This document shows, in pieces, positions 1-6,333 of a stretch of DNA of 7,567 nt. The notes beneath the pieces were generated by a model. The model ran no database searches and was not told where the DNA came from. It saw nothing but the letters and a program-made list of their open reading frames with translations. The DNA is from Candidatus Latescibacterota bacterium (GTDB lineage Bacteria > Latescibacterota > UBA2968 > UBA8231), in contig JAJDTN010000243.1 in assembly GCA_022827165.1 (NCBI GenBank), forward strand, positions 1 to 7,567. Direction: 5' to 3'. Positions within the stretch are counted from its first letter, which is position 1, and each line of letters starts with the position of its first letter. A program made the translations under genes and the position numbers.

Positions 1-1
1 G

Positions 2-586
2 CGGGACCTGCAGGTGTGGCACGACCAGATCCAGTACAAGCCGGCGTCGGCGGGGGGGCCCACCAACTGGCACCAGGACGCGCCCCTGTGGCCGATCATC
101 AAGCCCATGACCCCGGTCTCGGCGTGGATCCCCATGGACGACGCCGACGAGGAGAACGGCTGCATGTGGATGGTCCCCGGCAGCCACCGGTGGGGGAACC
201 AGATCGAGTTCCTGCGCACCCAGCGCCACCTGGAGAACTTGGCCGACTTCTCCGCCATCGAGGGCTTCGAGCCGCCCGACGGCACCGACGTGAGCGAGGT
301 GCGGCCGCGGCCCTGGCCGGTGCGGCGGGGGGAGATCTCCTTCCACCACTCCCTGACCTGGCACGGCTCGCCCCACAACACCTCGGGGCGTCCGCGGCGG
401 GCGATCGCCATCCACTACATGACCGGCGAGGCCCGCTTCGACGCCGGCGGCAACCACGTGATGAAGCAGTTCGTCGAGCTGCCGGACGGCGCCCCGATGG
501 CCGGGGCGGGACCCCATTTCCCGGTCGTCTGCCGTTCCGGCCAACCCGTCGGCGCGCCGGAGCGCCTCGGCTCCGCCGCCGGCTGA
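2..586 (+). CDS. Phytanoyl-CoA dioxygenase (PhyH) family protein, C-terminal part (5' end outside window)
   Basis: The frame is open from the left edge to a TGA at 584-586, so only the last 194 residues are present. The family uses non-heme Fe(II) and 2-oxoglutarate to hydroxylate an organic substrate in the cytoplasm. The iron-binding HxD motif is seen as WHQD (His at 71-73, Asp at 77-79). The distal His is in TWHGSPHN (His at 362-364), followed by the RPRRAIAIHY strand whose Arg normally binds the 2-oxoglutarate carboxylate. The segment AWIPMDDADEENGCMWMVPG between them is the typical PhyH core, with the conserved 'E-NG---PGSH' turn. All three iron ligands are therefore present, and only the N-terminal portion is missing, by truncation at the window edge. 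The next gene starts 29 nt downstream on the same strand, consistent with an operon. The substrate is unknown; family assignment is firm. Confidence 0.93.
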   Translation, partial: RDLQVWHDQIQYKPASAGGPTNWHQDAPLWPIIKPMTPVSAWIPMDDADEENGCMWMVPGSHRWGNQIEFLRTQRHLENLADFSAIEGFEPPDGTDVSEVRPRPWPVRRGEISFHHSLTWHGSPHNTSGRPRRAIAIHYMTGEARFDAGGNHVMKQFVELPDGAPMAGAGPHFPVVCRSGQPVGAPERLGSAAG

Positions 587-602
587 CCCACACGAGAAGA
601 GC

Positions 603-608
603 AAGGAG
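603..608 (+). promoter_or_regulatory. Shine-Dalgarno of the first Gfo/Idh/MocA gene
   Basis: AAGGAG lies 7 nt before the ATG at 616. It decides the start, because the frame stays open upstream through the PhyH gene and could otherwise be read as a much longer protein. Confidence 0.85.
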
Positions 609-615
609 AGACAGG

Positions 616-1773
616 ATGGACGAGGTACGGATCGGCGTCGCCGGCATCGGCGGCATGGGGGGCAATCACTGCGAGTACCTGTCGAAGGGGCAGATCCCGG
701 CGGGCCGGCTCGCCGCGGTGGCCGACGCCAGCCCCGAGCGGCTCGCGTGGGCCGAGAGCAACCTGGACGGCGTGAAGCGCTTCGACACGCCGGAGGGGAT
801 GATCGGCTCGGGCGAGATCGACGCCGTGCTCATCGCCACCCCCCACTACCTGCACCCGCCCATCGCCATCGCCGCCTTCGAGGCCGGCCTGCACGTGATG
901 TCGGAGAAGCCCGCCGGCGTGTACACGCGCCAGGTGAAGCAGATGAACGCCGCCGCCGAGAAGGCGGGGACGGTCTTCGCCCTGATGCTCAACCAGCGGG
1001 CCCGCGGCCAGTCGCGGAAGCTCCATGAGCTGGTCTCCTCCGGCGAGCTGGGCGAGATCCAGCGCACCAACTACATCATCACCGACTGGTTCCGCGCCCA
1101 GAGCTACTACGACTCCGGCGGCTGGCGGGCGACCTGGGCCGGCGAGGGCGGCGGCGTGCTCGCCAACCAGTGCCCCCACAACCTCGACCTCTGGCAGTGG
1201 GTCTGCGGCATGCCCTCGCGCCTGCGGGGCTTCTGCTACTTCGGCAAGCACCACGACATCGAGGTGGAGGACGACGTCACCGCCTTCGTCGAGTACCCCA
1301 ACGGCGCCACCGGCGTCTTCGTCACCGGCACCGGCGACGCCCCGGGGACCAACCGCCTGGAGATCACCGGCGACCGCGGCAAGATCGTCGCCGAGGACGG
1401 CGGCATCGTCTTCCACCGCACCGAGCAGTCGGTGAGCCGCTTCCTCAAGGAGTACCCCGGCGGCTTCGGCAGCCCCGATGTGTGGACCTGCCAGGTGCCG
1501 CCCGCCGGCGGCGACGGCGAGCACCGGACGATCACGGCCAACTGGGTGCAGGCGATCCGCGACGGCGGCGAGACCGAGCTGCTGGCCCCCGGCCTCGACG
1601 GCATCCACAGCGTCGAGCTGTTCAACGCCATGCTCCTGTCCACCTGGACCGACAGCTGGGTCGACATCCCCGTCGACGCCGACCTCTACTACGACGAGCT
1701 GCAGAAGCGAGTGGCCACCTCCAGGGTCAAGGAGGGGCCGTCCCGGACCATGGACGTGAAGGACTCCTTCTAA
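616..1773 (+). CDS. Gfo/Idh/MocA family NAD(P)-dependent oxidoreductase
   Basis: This 385-residue protein has the usual length and two-domain plan of the family, which oxidises or reduces sugars, cyclitols and related alcohols with NAD(P). An N-terminal Rossmann fold carries the GxGxxG loop G10-I-G-G-M-G15. The conserved catalytic-lysine motif is E97-K98-P99. The C-terminal alpha/beta domain contains GGG(178-180)-VLANQCPHNLDL, with His188 and Asp191 in the usual active-site helix. The usual Asp before that His is replaced by Asn184, a substitution seen in some subfamilies. The ATG at 616 is preceded by AAGGAG. It lies between the PhyH gene and the cysteine hydrolase on the same strand, suggesting it oxidises a hydroxylated intermediate; that role is inference. 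The sequence does not identify the substrate. No signal peptide or Tat motif is seen, so it is probably cytoplasmic. Confidence 0.93.
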   Translation: MDEVRIGVAGIGGMGGNHCEYLSKGQIPAGRLAAVADASPERLAWAESNLDGVKRFDTPEGMIGSGEIDAVLIATPHYLHPPIAIAAFEAGLHVMSEKPAGVYTRQVKQMNAAAEKAGTVFALMLNQRARGQSRKLHELVSSGELGEIQRTNYIITDWFRAQSYYDSGGWRATWAGEGGGVLANQCPHNLDLWQWVCGMPSRLRGFCYFGKHHDIEVEDDVTAFVEYPNGATGVFVTGTGDAPGTNRLEITGDRGKIVAEDGGIVFHRTEQSVSRFLKEYPGGFGSPDVWTCQVPPAGGDGEHRTITANWVQAIRDGGETELLAPGLDGIHSVELFNAMLLSTWTDSWVDIPVDADLYYDELQKRVATSRVKEGPSRTMDVKDSF

Positions 1774-1774
1774 G

Positions 1775-2584
1775 ATGAACCTCCACCTGCGCCGACAGCG
1801 GCTGACCGTCGACGAGGGCGGCCACCGCGTGTGGCGCACGGTCACCGAGGAGGCGGCGTGGCCAGCGGCGTCCACGGCCCTGCTGCTGTGCGACGTCTGG
1901 GACAGCCACTGGTGCCGAGGCGCCCGCGAGCGCATGGAGCCGCTGGTGCCGCGCATGAATCAGACAGTGACCGTGGCCCGCGCCGCCGGGGTGCAGATCG
2001 TCCACGCGCCCTCGGGGACGATGGAGTTCTACGCGGAACACCCGGCCCGCCTCCGGGCCCTGGAGGCGGGGCCGGCCGATCCCGCGGAGGGGCTGCCGGC
2101 GGCGGCGCGGGACCCCGGCTCCCTCGTGGGGCAGCTCTTCGCCCCGGGGGGTACCGCGGCGGAGTACGACCCGCCCCTACCGGTGGACGCCGCCGACAAC
2201 GGCACCACCGTGGCCGAGAACGACTCCTACAAGGCCTGGACGAGCCAGCACCCCGGCATCGACATCGACCCGGAGCGGGACCTGATCTCCGACGACGGCC
2301 GCCTCGTCTACGCCTGCTTTCAGGCCCGGGGCGTGAGCCGCATGCTGATCCTCGGCGTGCACACCAACATGTGCGTCCTCCACCGCAGCTTCGGCATCAA
2401 GCAGATGGCGAAGTGGGGGGTGGAGACGGCCCTGATCCGCGACCTCACCGACACCATGTACAGCCCGGCGCGCCCGCCCTACGTCGACCACGACGAGGGC
2501 ACCCGGCTGGTGGTGGGGTACGCGGAGAAGTTCTGGTGCTGGAGCGTCGACAGCGCCGACGTGGCCGCCGCCCCGGCGGCCTAG
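1775..2584 (+). CDS. Isochorismatase-family cysteine hydrolase
   Basis: This 269-residue protein belongs to the isochorismatase-like fold, whose members hydrolyse amides such as carbamoyl compounds, nicotinamide or ureidoacrylate, or vinyl ethers. The catalytic Asp is D40 in ALLLCDVWDSHWC. The catalytic Cys is C200 in GVHTNMC, preceded by the cis-peptide type GV-HT turn, then the helix and the strand ending RDLTDTMY. The central Lys of the Asp-Lys-Cys triad is not in its usual context; K153 in NDSYKAW is the best candidate. The protein is longer than the roughly 180-220 residues common in the family, with extra sequence at about residues 85-150. The ATG follows the previous TAA by 1 nt, with GAAGGA at 1758-1763, so translation is probably coupled. 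The CDxWDxHWC and RDLTDTMY signatures recall a subfamily I associate with Planctomycetota-like genomes (from memory). Substrate unknown. Confidence 0.88.
   Translation: MNLHLRRQRLTVDEGGHRVWRTVTEEAAWPAASTALLLCDVWDSHWCRGARERMEPLVPRMNQTVTVARAAGVQIVHAPSGTMEFYAEHPARLRALEAGPADPAEGLPAAARDPGSLVGQLFAPGGTAAEYDPPLPVDAADNGTTVAENDSYKAWTSQHPGIDIDPERDLISDDGRLVYACFQARGVSRMLILGVHTNMCVLHRSFGIKQMAKWGVETALIRDLTDTMYSPARPPYVDHDEGTRLVVGYAEKFWCWSVDSADVAAAPAA
2563..2581. terminator. Perfect GC hairpin at the junction of the convergent operons (possible bidirectional transcription stop)
   Basis: GGCCGCCG (2563-2570), a CCC loop, then CGGCGGCC (2574-2581) form a perfect 8-bp stem ending just before the stop codon of the cysteine hydrolase. 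The convergent gene ends 16 nt further on. No T-tract follows on either strand, so it is not a standard intrinsic terminator. In alanine-rich coding DNA of this GC content it could be chance. Confidence 0.3.
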
Positions 2585-2600
2585 ACTCGAAGGAACCGCC

Positions 2601-3509
2601 TCAGCGCGAGTACCCGTCCGGGTTCCCGCGCCAGTCGGGCTGGTATCCCTCGGGCCGTCCGTAGCCGTAGGACGGGCCGATCTGGTTCGGGGTGCGGAAG
2701 GGCCAGCCCTGCCCCCCGATGATGCGGTACTCGTCCCCCTTGCCCTGCAGCCACCAGAACATGTGAGCCACGTACTGGCAGTGGGCGTGGCCGCCGTACG
2801 TGGCGGTGCGCGGGTCGAACTCGGGGTCGTCGATCCAGTCGCGGCAGGGGGGCGAGGTGCGCCAGTAGTTGTACTTGAGCATGTGGCGCAACCCGGAGGC
2901 GGTGGAGGCGCCGCGCCGGTGCAGGATGCTCTGGTGGTGGATGCCCAGGGTGCCGGCGGGCCCGCCGGCGAGGACGGCCTCGCCGGTGAAGTCGCCGTCG
3001 CTGCGGGAGATGTGGGTGCGCGGGGCGATCTCGGTGGGCCCCAGCTCCGGCGGCGTGTCCTGGGGGAAGTAGAAGACCTCGGCGAACTCCAGCTCCGGGC
3101 CGAAGACCCGGTCGGCGTCGTGGTGCCAGCCCTGGGCCTCGGCGGGACACTCGACCCTGTGGTTGCTGACGAGGACCGGCAGGCCGACGTGGGCGCCCAG
3201 GAGGGAGCGCATGGCCCCGGCCAGGGCCGGGTTCAGCAGCACGTGCTCGACGAACCAGTCCTCGAGCAGGATCCCGCTCGGCTCGTGGGTGCCGCGCATG
3301 CGCTCGAGCTCCTCGATGGTCAGGCCCTCCGGCATCCACGACGGATCGACGGGGATCTCCCCGTTAAGGTAGCGGCAGGCGCGCTCGTTGATCTCGTCGG
3401 GAACGGCGCCGGGGAGCATCAGGTAGCCCTCGCGGCAGAAATCGAGGACCTGGGAGTCGTTCAGGGTGGGGTCGCAGTCGAAGGTGCGGTTCTCCGGATC
3501 GTATGGCAT
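2601..3509 (-). CDS. Phytanoyl-CoA dioxygenase (PhyH) family protein, complete
   Basis: This 302-residue protein has the normal full length for a PhyH Fe(II)/2-oxoglutarate oxygenase. The HxD iron motif is in GWHHDADRVFG (H129, D131). The distal His is H197 in HHQSILHRRG, and the 2-oxoglutarate-binding Arg is R208 in GLRHMLKYNYW, both with the expected spacing. It is not a close copy of the PhyH at the left edge: the residues around the shared motifs differ, so it probably handles a different substrate or position. After about residue 240 comes an aromatic-, Gly- and Pro-rich tail (WWLQGKGDEY, then repeated GY and YG dipeptides) with no obvious domain. It is the last gene of the minus-strand operon, starting 3 nt after the preceding stop (TGA-GAG-ATG), with only a weak GAGAG as SD, so coupling to upstream translation is likely. 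No signal peptide. Confidence 0.93.
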   Translation of the reverse strand: MPYDPENRTFDCDPTLNDSQVLDFCREGYLMLPGAVPDEINERACRYLNGEIPVDPSWMPEGLTIEELERMRGTHEPSGILLEDWFVEHVLLNPALAGAMRSLLGAHVGLPVLVSNHRVECPAEAQGWHHDADRVFGPELEFAEVFYFPQDTPPELGPTEIAPRTHISRSDGDFTGEAVLAGGPAGTLGIHHQSILHRRGASTASGLRHMLKYNYWRTSPPCRDWIDDPEFDPRTATYGGHAHCQYVAHMFWWLQGKGDEYRIIGGQGWPFRTPNQIGPSYGYGRPEGYQPDWRGNPDGYSR

Positions 3510-3512
3510 CTC

Positions 3513-4787
3513 TCAACCCAGGCTGGCGGCCAGGGAGGCGGTCCCCTCGACGAGGAGCCTCTCGCAGTCGGCGGTGAAGGGGGCGGGCCTCATGAAGTAG
3601 TGGAAGGAGCCGTCCACCTCGTAGCCCCCGAGGGGGACGGCGGCGGCGCCGGGCACGTAGGCGATGAGGCCGTTGGCGTAGGCCACCGTCATTGTCGTGG
3701 CGGGGGCGAGGGCCTTCTTGATGTGCAGGCCGATCTCGGAGAGCACCTCGCCGCCGAGGAAGACGACCCGGAAGTCCGGGTTCAGCCGCAGCATCTGGAT
3801 CTCGTGGACGCAGGCGTCGGCCAGGGCCCCGGCCTTCGCCCGCGGCAGCATCGTCTCGCCCCAGCGGCGCCAGTGGTCGTCGCTGCTGCCCGCCGCCTCC
3901 TCCAGGCGTTCCATCGACGGGAGCCCGGCGTAGGGCAGCCGGTGGTACAGGTGGTCGACGCGCAGGCCGTCGGCGGCCACGGCCTCGGCGGCGTCGAGCG
4001 ATTCCATCACTTCCGAAGCCATGCCCGCCCCGGCCGCCTCCAGCTCCTCCAGCGTCGGGCGCGCGAAGCCGTCGTGGTCGCCGGCGCCGAACCACGGCCG
4101 CACGTCGCCGGCGCAGCCCGTGGCGAAGAGGGCGGGCGCCCCGGTGCGCGCCCCCAGGTGGCGGCAGAGGAAGCCGGGGTAGTCCGGGCCCACGAGGTAG
4201 CCGCCGATGCTGGTGGGGTGGCACCCGTACACGGTGAGGGAGGCGAGCAGGTCCCCCCCGTCGGTGCGGAACCACAGGGTGTCCAGGTCCCTGTCGATCG
4301 GTCCCTCGGGATTCGGCGCGAAGCTGACCCCGCCGCGGCCGTCGGGGAGGCGGCGGTTGACGCCGAAGGCCGAGCGCCCCCGGGAGAACTCGACCCGCCC
4401 CTCGACGGCGGCGCCGGCGGCGGTGACCGCGGCCTCCTGGAGGCGCCCGATGAGCCAGTCCGCGTACCCGGCCTCGACCTCGCCGGGCATGTTCCAGGGC
4501 GAGAAGAAGGGGCCGCAGTGGGTGTGGGTGGCGGTGAGCACCACCTGCCGCGGCAGCAGGCCGGTGGCGTCGCAGACCGCCTGCCGGGCCTCGGCGTCGC
4601 AGGGCGGCGAGAAGCCGATGACGTCGGCGGTGATCACCAGGGCGCGGTCCCCGTCCCCCTCCAGGTAGAGGGCGCCGGCGAGGAGGGGGGCGTACGAGCC
4701 CTCCGAGCGGTGGTCGCGGTTCGCGTACCCGGTGAGCCAGACCGGCTCCCGGGGGGTGATGTCTACCTGGGCGGCGCCCAACCTCAT
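3513..4787 (-). CDS. Neutral/alkaline non-lysosomal ceramidase N-terminal-domain protein
   Basis: The family consists of Zn-dependent amidases; the characterised members cleave the amide bond of ceramide. This 424-residue protein has the family landmarks in order: GAAQVDITP followed by LTGYANR (residues 4-24), ATHTHCGP (86-93, His88 and His90), YGCHP (187-191, His190), FATGCAGDVRP (221-231), LGGE (344-347, Glu347), YANGLIAYVPG (370-380, Tyr377) and GGYE (387-390). His90, His190, Glu347 and possibly Tyr377 are the likely counterparts of the zinc ligands; this mapping is by pattern, not alignment. There is no signal peptide, and the C-terminal Ig-like domain of secreted ceramidases (about 640-670 residues) is missing, so it is probably a cytoplasmic hydrolase with a non-ceramide substrate. 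Its ATG overlaps the upstream stop by 4 nt (ATGA), and its SD GAGGGAGA (4793-4800) is encoded in the end of that gene. Confidence 0.87.
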   Translation of the reverse strand: MRLGAAQVDITPREPVWLTGYANRDHRSEGSYAPLLAGALYLEGDGDRALVITADVIGFSPPCDAEARQAVCDATGLLPRQVVLTATHTHCGPFFSPWNMPGEVEAGYADWLIGRLQEAAVTAAGAAVEGRVEFSRGRSAFGVNRRLPDGRGGVSFAPNPEGPIDRDLDTLWFRTDGGDLLASLTVYGCHPTSIGGYLVGPDYPGFLCRHLGARTGAPALFATGCAGDVRPWFGAGDHDGFARPTLEELEAAGAGMASEVMESLDAAEAVAADGLRVDHLYHRLPYAGLPSMERLEEAAGSSDDHWRRWGETMLPRAKAGALADACVHEIQMLRLNPDFRVVFLGGEVLSEIGLHIKKALAPATTMTVAYANGLIAYVPGAAAVPLGGYEVDGSFHYFMRPAPFTADCERLLVEGTASLAASLG

Positions 4788-5812
4788 ATGAGTCTCCCTC
4801 GTTCGTCCACCTGGTCCAGGCCCAGGCCGCGCAGATCAGCCATCCCGCCGGAGGCCTCGGCCTCGTACATGCGCCAGATCGCCCGCAGGCTCTGCAGGCT
4901 CGCCGGTCCCCCGGTGAGCGGCTCCCGGCCGCTCTCGATGCAGTTCAGGAAGTGGGCCATCTCGTTCTCCGTGTGCTTGCCGGTCTCGTGGCGGCCCACG
5001 ACCTCGGTCTCGCCGCCCTTGAGCAGGCGCAGCTCGCCGCCGCGGATGTCGGCCTCGATCATGCCTTCAGTGCCGTGGGCGTGGAAGGCGTAGCCCAGGC
5101 GCGTGCCGCGGGCGCCCCAGGTGCCGAAGTGGTAGCCCAGGCGGCCGCCCTCGAACTCCATGACCGCGTTGCTCGTCCCCTCGCGCTCCATCCAGGGGGT
5201 GCCGCGGTTCGTTCCCACGTGCACGCCGCGCACCGGCCGCCCCAGGTACCACAGCAGGATGTCGACGTAGTGGCAGCCGTGGCTGAAGAACTGGCCGCCG
5301 CCGAGGGTGGCCGCCTTCAGGGCCCAGTGGCCCTCGTGGTAGCGGGTGAGCTGCTCGGTCCAGATGGAGACCTGGAAGATGTCGCCGCCGGCGCCGTCGT
5401 CCATGAGCCGCTTCATGCCCGACACGAGGGGGTGGAAGCGCATGCAGTAGGCGATCATCAGCACCCGCCCGGCGGCGCGGCCGGCGTCGATCAGCTCCAG
5501 GCAGGCGGCCTCGCCGATGGCCATCGGCTTCTCCCGCAGGACGTGCTTGCCGGCCCGCAGGCAGGCGAGCCCCACCGGGTGGTGCTCGTGGTGGGGGAGC
5601 ACGAGGAGGACGGCATCGACGTCGTCGAGGACCTCGCGGTAGTCGGAGGCCGTGCGCACGCCGGGCATCATCTCGGCCACGGCGGCGGCCTTCTCCTTAT
5701 CGACGTCGACGGCGGCGGCCAACTCCAGGCGATCCGAGAGCACGTGGAACCGGCGCAGGTGCGACCTCGACATGCCGCCGCAGCCCACGAGAGCCAGCCG
5801 CACCCGGGACAT
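4784..5812 (-). CDS. Gfo/Idh/MocA family oxidoreductase, second copy
   Basis: This 342-residue protein is of normal family length. The Rossmann nucleotide loop is VGCGGMS (residues 9-15), followed by the acidic end of the second strand in AAAVDVDKEK (33-42), which suggests a preference for NAD. LPHHEHH and then REKP (93-96) give the substrate/cofactor region and catalytic Lys95. The C-terminal domain holds GGGQFFSHGCHYVDILLWYLG with His181 and Asp184. The usual Asp four residues after GGG is Ser177. The ATG at 5812 is chosen because a perfect AGGAGG lies 9-10 nt upstream and the Rossmann strand begins at once; an in-frame extension to 6232 would only translate the VOC gene in the wrong frame. 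It shares 1 nt with the VOC stop and 4 nt with the ceramidase-like start. It is clearly different in sequence from the first Gfo/Idh/MocA protein. Substrate unknown. Confidence 0.93.
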   Translation of the reverse strand: MSRVRLALVGCGGMSRSHLRRFHVLSDRLELAAAVDVDKEKAAAVAEMMPGVRTASDYREVLDDVDAVLLVLPHHEHHPVGLACLRAGKHVLREKPMAIGEAACLELIDAGRAAGRVLMIAYCMRFHPLVSGMKRLMDDGAGGDIFQVSIWTEQLTRYHEGHWALKAATLGGGQFFSHGCHYVDILLWYLGRPVRGVHVGTNRGTPWMEREGTSNAVMEFEGGRLGYHFGTWGARGTRLGYAFHAHGTEGMIEADIRGGELRLLKGGETEVVGRHETGKHTENEMAHFLNCIESGREPLTGGPASLQSLRAIWRMYEAEASGGMADLRGLGLDQVDERGRLI

Positions 5813-6177
5813 CAGCCGGCGACCTCCTGCCGGAGGTCGAAGCCGTTGCCCTCCGGATCGCGGAAGGAGGCCACCCGGACCGGGACGTTCTCCTTGGGCT
5901 CCCGGAGGCTCTCCATCGAACCGCCGCGGGACTCGATGGCGCGCTGGAACTCCTCGATCGAGTCGACCAGCAGGCAGAGCCCGGCGTTGGGCAGCAGGAC
6001 CTCCTTCAATCGCTCCGGAGACCAGACGTGCAAGGCGAGCTGGAAGCCGTCGAAGTCGAGGGTTGTCCAGCCGGAGGACCGGAAGGCGACGGGAGCCTCG
6101 AAGACGCCGGTGTAGAACCGGATCGCCCTCTCCATGTCGGCGACGTAGTGGATGAAGAGGGGAGACCGGGCGTCCAT
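5812..6177 (-). CDS. VOC (vicinal oxygen chelate / glyoxalase-fold) superfamily protein
   Basis: This 121-residue protein is a single VOC unit of two beta-alpha-beta-beta-beta modules. The superfamily includes glyoxalase I, extradiol dioxygenases, epimerases and resistance proteins that bind a metal. Module 1 begins FIHYVADMERAIRFYTGVF (residues 8-26), with His10 at the first metal position and LALHVW (His50) near the end. Module 2 begins LCLLVDSIEEFQRAIESRGG and ends FRDPEGNGFDLRQ, the typical 'DPxGN' turn. The usual last metal ligand Glu would correspond to Asp114 here, so metal binding is plausible but not certain. The ATG at 6177 has CGGAG 7 nt upstream (6185-6189). A longer in-frame start at 6336 would run through the promoter region and adds no recognisable domain. 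It is the first gene of the minus-strand operon; its TGA overlaps the next ATG by 1 nt. The reaction is not identifiable. Confidence 0.87.
   Translation of the reverse strand: MDARSPLFIHYVADMERAIRFYTGVFEAPVAFRSSGWTTLDFDGFQLALHVWSPERLKEVLLPNAGLCLLVDSIEEFQRAIESRGGSMESLREPKENVPVRVASFRDPEGNGFDLRQEVAG
5820..5839 (-). promoter_or_regulatory. Hairpin sequestering the SD of the second Gfo/Idh/MocA gene
   Basis: On the mRNA strand CGACCTCC, a GGCA tetraloop and GGAGGTCG form a perfect 8-bp stem. The 3' arm contains most of the strong SD AGGAGGT (5822-5828), which is 9 nt from the ATG at 5812. The hairpin lies in the last codons of the VOC gene, so a ribosome finishing that gene would have to melt it. 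This fits obligatory translational coupling, which I infer. Confidence 0.6.
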
Positions 6178-6220
6178 CTGGCGGCTCCGTGGCGAAGGGG
6201 GAGTCGTGGAGTGGCGCCTC

Positions 6221-6249
6221 ATCATAGGCCATCGGGTTGAGGGGGCCAA
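6221..6249 (-). promoter_or_regulatory. Sigma70-like promoter of the minus-strand operon
   Basis: Read on the minus strand, TTGGCC (6244-6249, 4 of 6 to the -35 consensus) is followed after exactly 17 nt by TATGAT (6221-6226, 5 of 6 to the -10 consensus). Transcription would start near 6214, giving a leader of about 35-40 nt before the VOC gene with its CGGAG SD. Supported by pattern only. Confidence 0.55.
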
Positions 6250-6293
6250 TCCCGTTCCCGGCAATGAGGTCCGGGTGATGCGGGAGGTTGGCC

Positions 6294-6323
6294 TTGACCG
6301 GGATCCAATCTTAGCTATATATC
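6294..6323 (+). promoter_or_regulatory. Sigma70-like promoter of the toxin-antitoxin pair
   Basis: TTGACC (6294-6299, 5 of 6 to the -35 consensus) is followed by the run TATATATC. A -10 at 6316-6321 (TATATA) gives a 16-nt spacer, and one at 6318-6323 (TATATC) gives 18. This is the only markedly AT-rich spot in the window, and it lies directly upstream of the antitoxin ATG. Confidence 0.6.
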
Positions 6324-6333
6324 TAGCTAAGAT
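6308..6333. repeat. 26-bp near-perfect palindrome, probable toxin-antitoxin operator
   Basis: ATCTTAGCTA (6308-6317) and TAGCTAAGAT (6324-6333) are perfect inverted arms. The six central bases are also symmetric apart from one T/C mismatch pair (6318/6323). It covers the -10 element of the toxin-antitoxin promoter. Type II antitoxins of the Phd/YefM and VapB kinds usually bind such palindromes to repress their own operon, so this is the expected autoregulatory operator (inference from position and symmetry). Confidence 0.65.

Noticed and set aside
16..615. N-terminal extension of the first Gfo/Idh/MocA protein
   Set aside because: The extension reads Arg/Pro/Ala/Gly-rich out-of-frame PhyH sequence; the Rossmann strand and an AAGGAG SD place the start at 616.
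415..1956. A 513-residue minus-strand open frame antisense to the first oxidoreductase
   Set aside because: Same low-complexity composition, no motif, and complete overlap with the Gfo/Idh/MocA gene, whose motifs are intact.
2763..5093. A 776-residue plus-strand open frame antisense to the PhyH, ceramidase-like and oxidoreductase genes
   Set aside because: It has no recognisable domain, is dominated by Val, Gly, Ala, Asp and His, and spans three well-supported genes on the other strand. Long antisense frames are expected at this GC content.
4952..6115. A 387-residue plus-strand open frame antisense to the second oxidoreductase and VOC genes
   Set aside because: Shadow of the real genes; composition is biased and no domain is recognisable.
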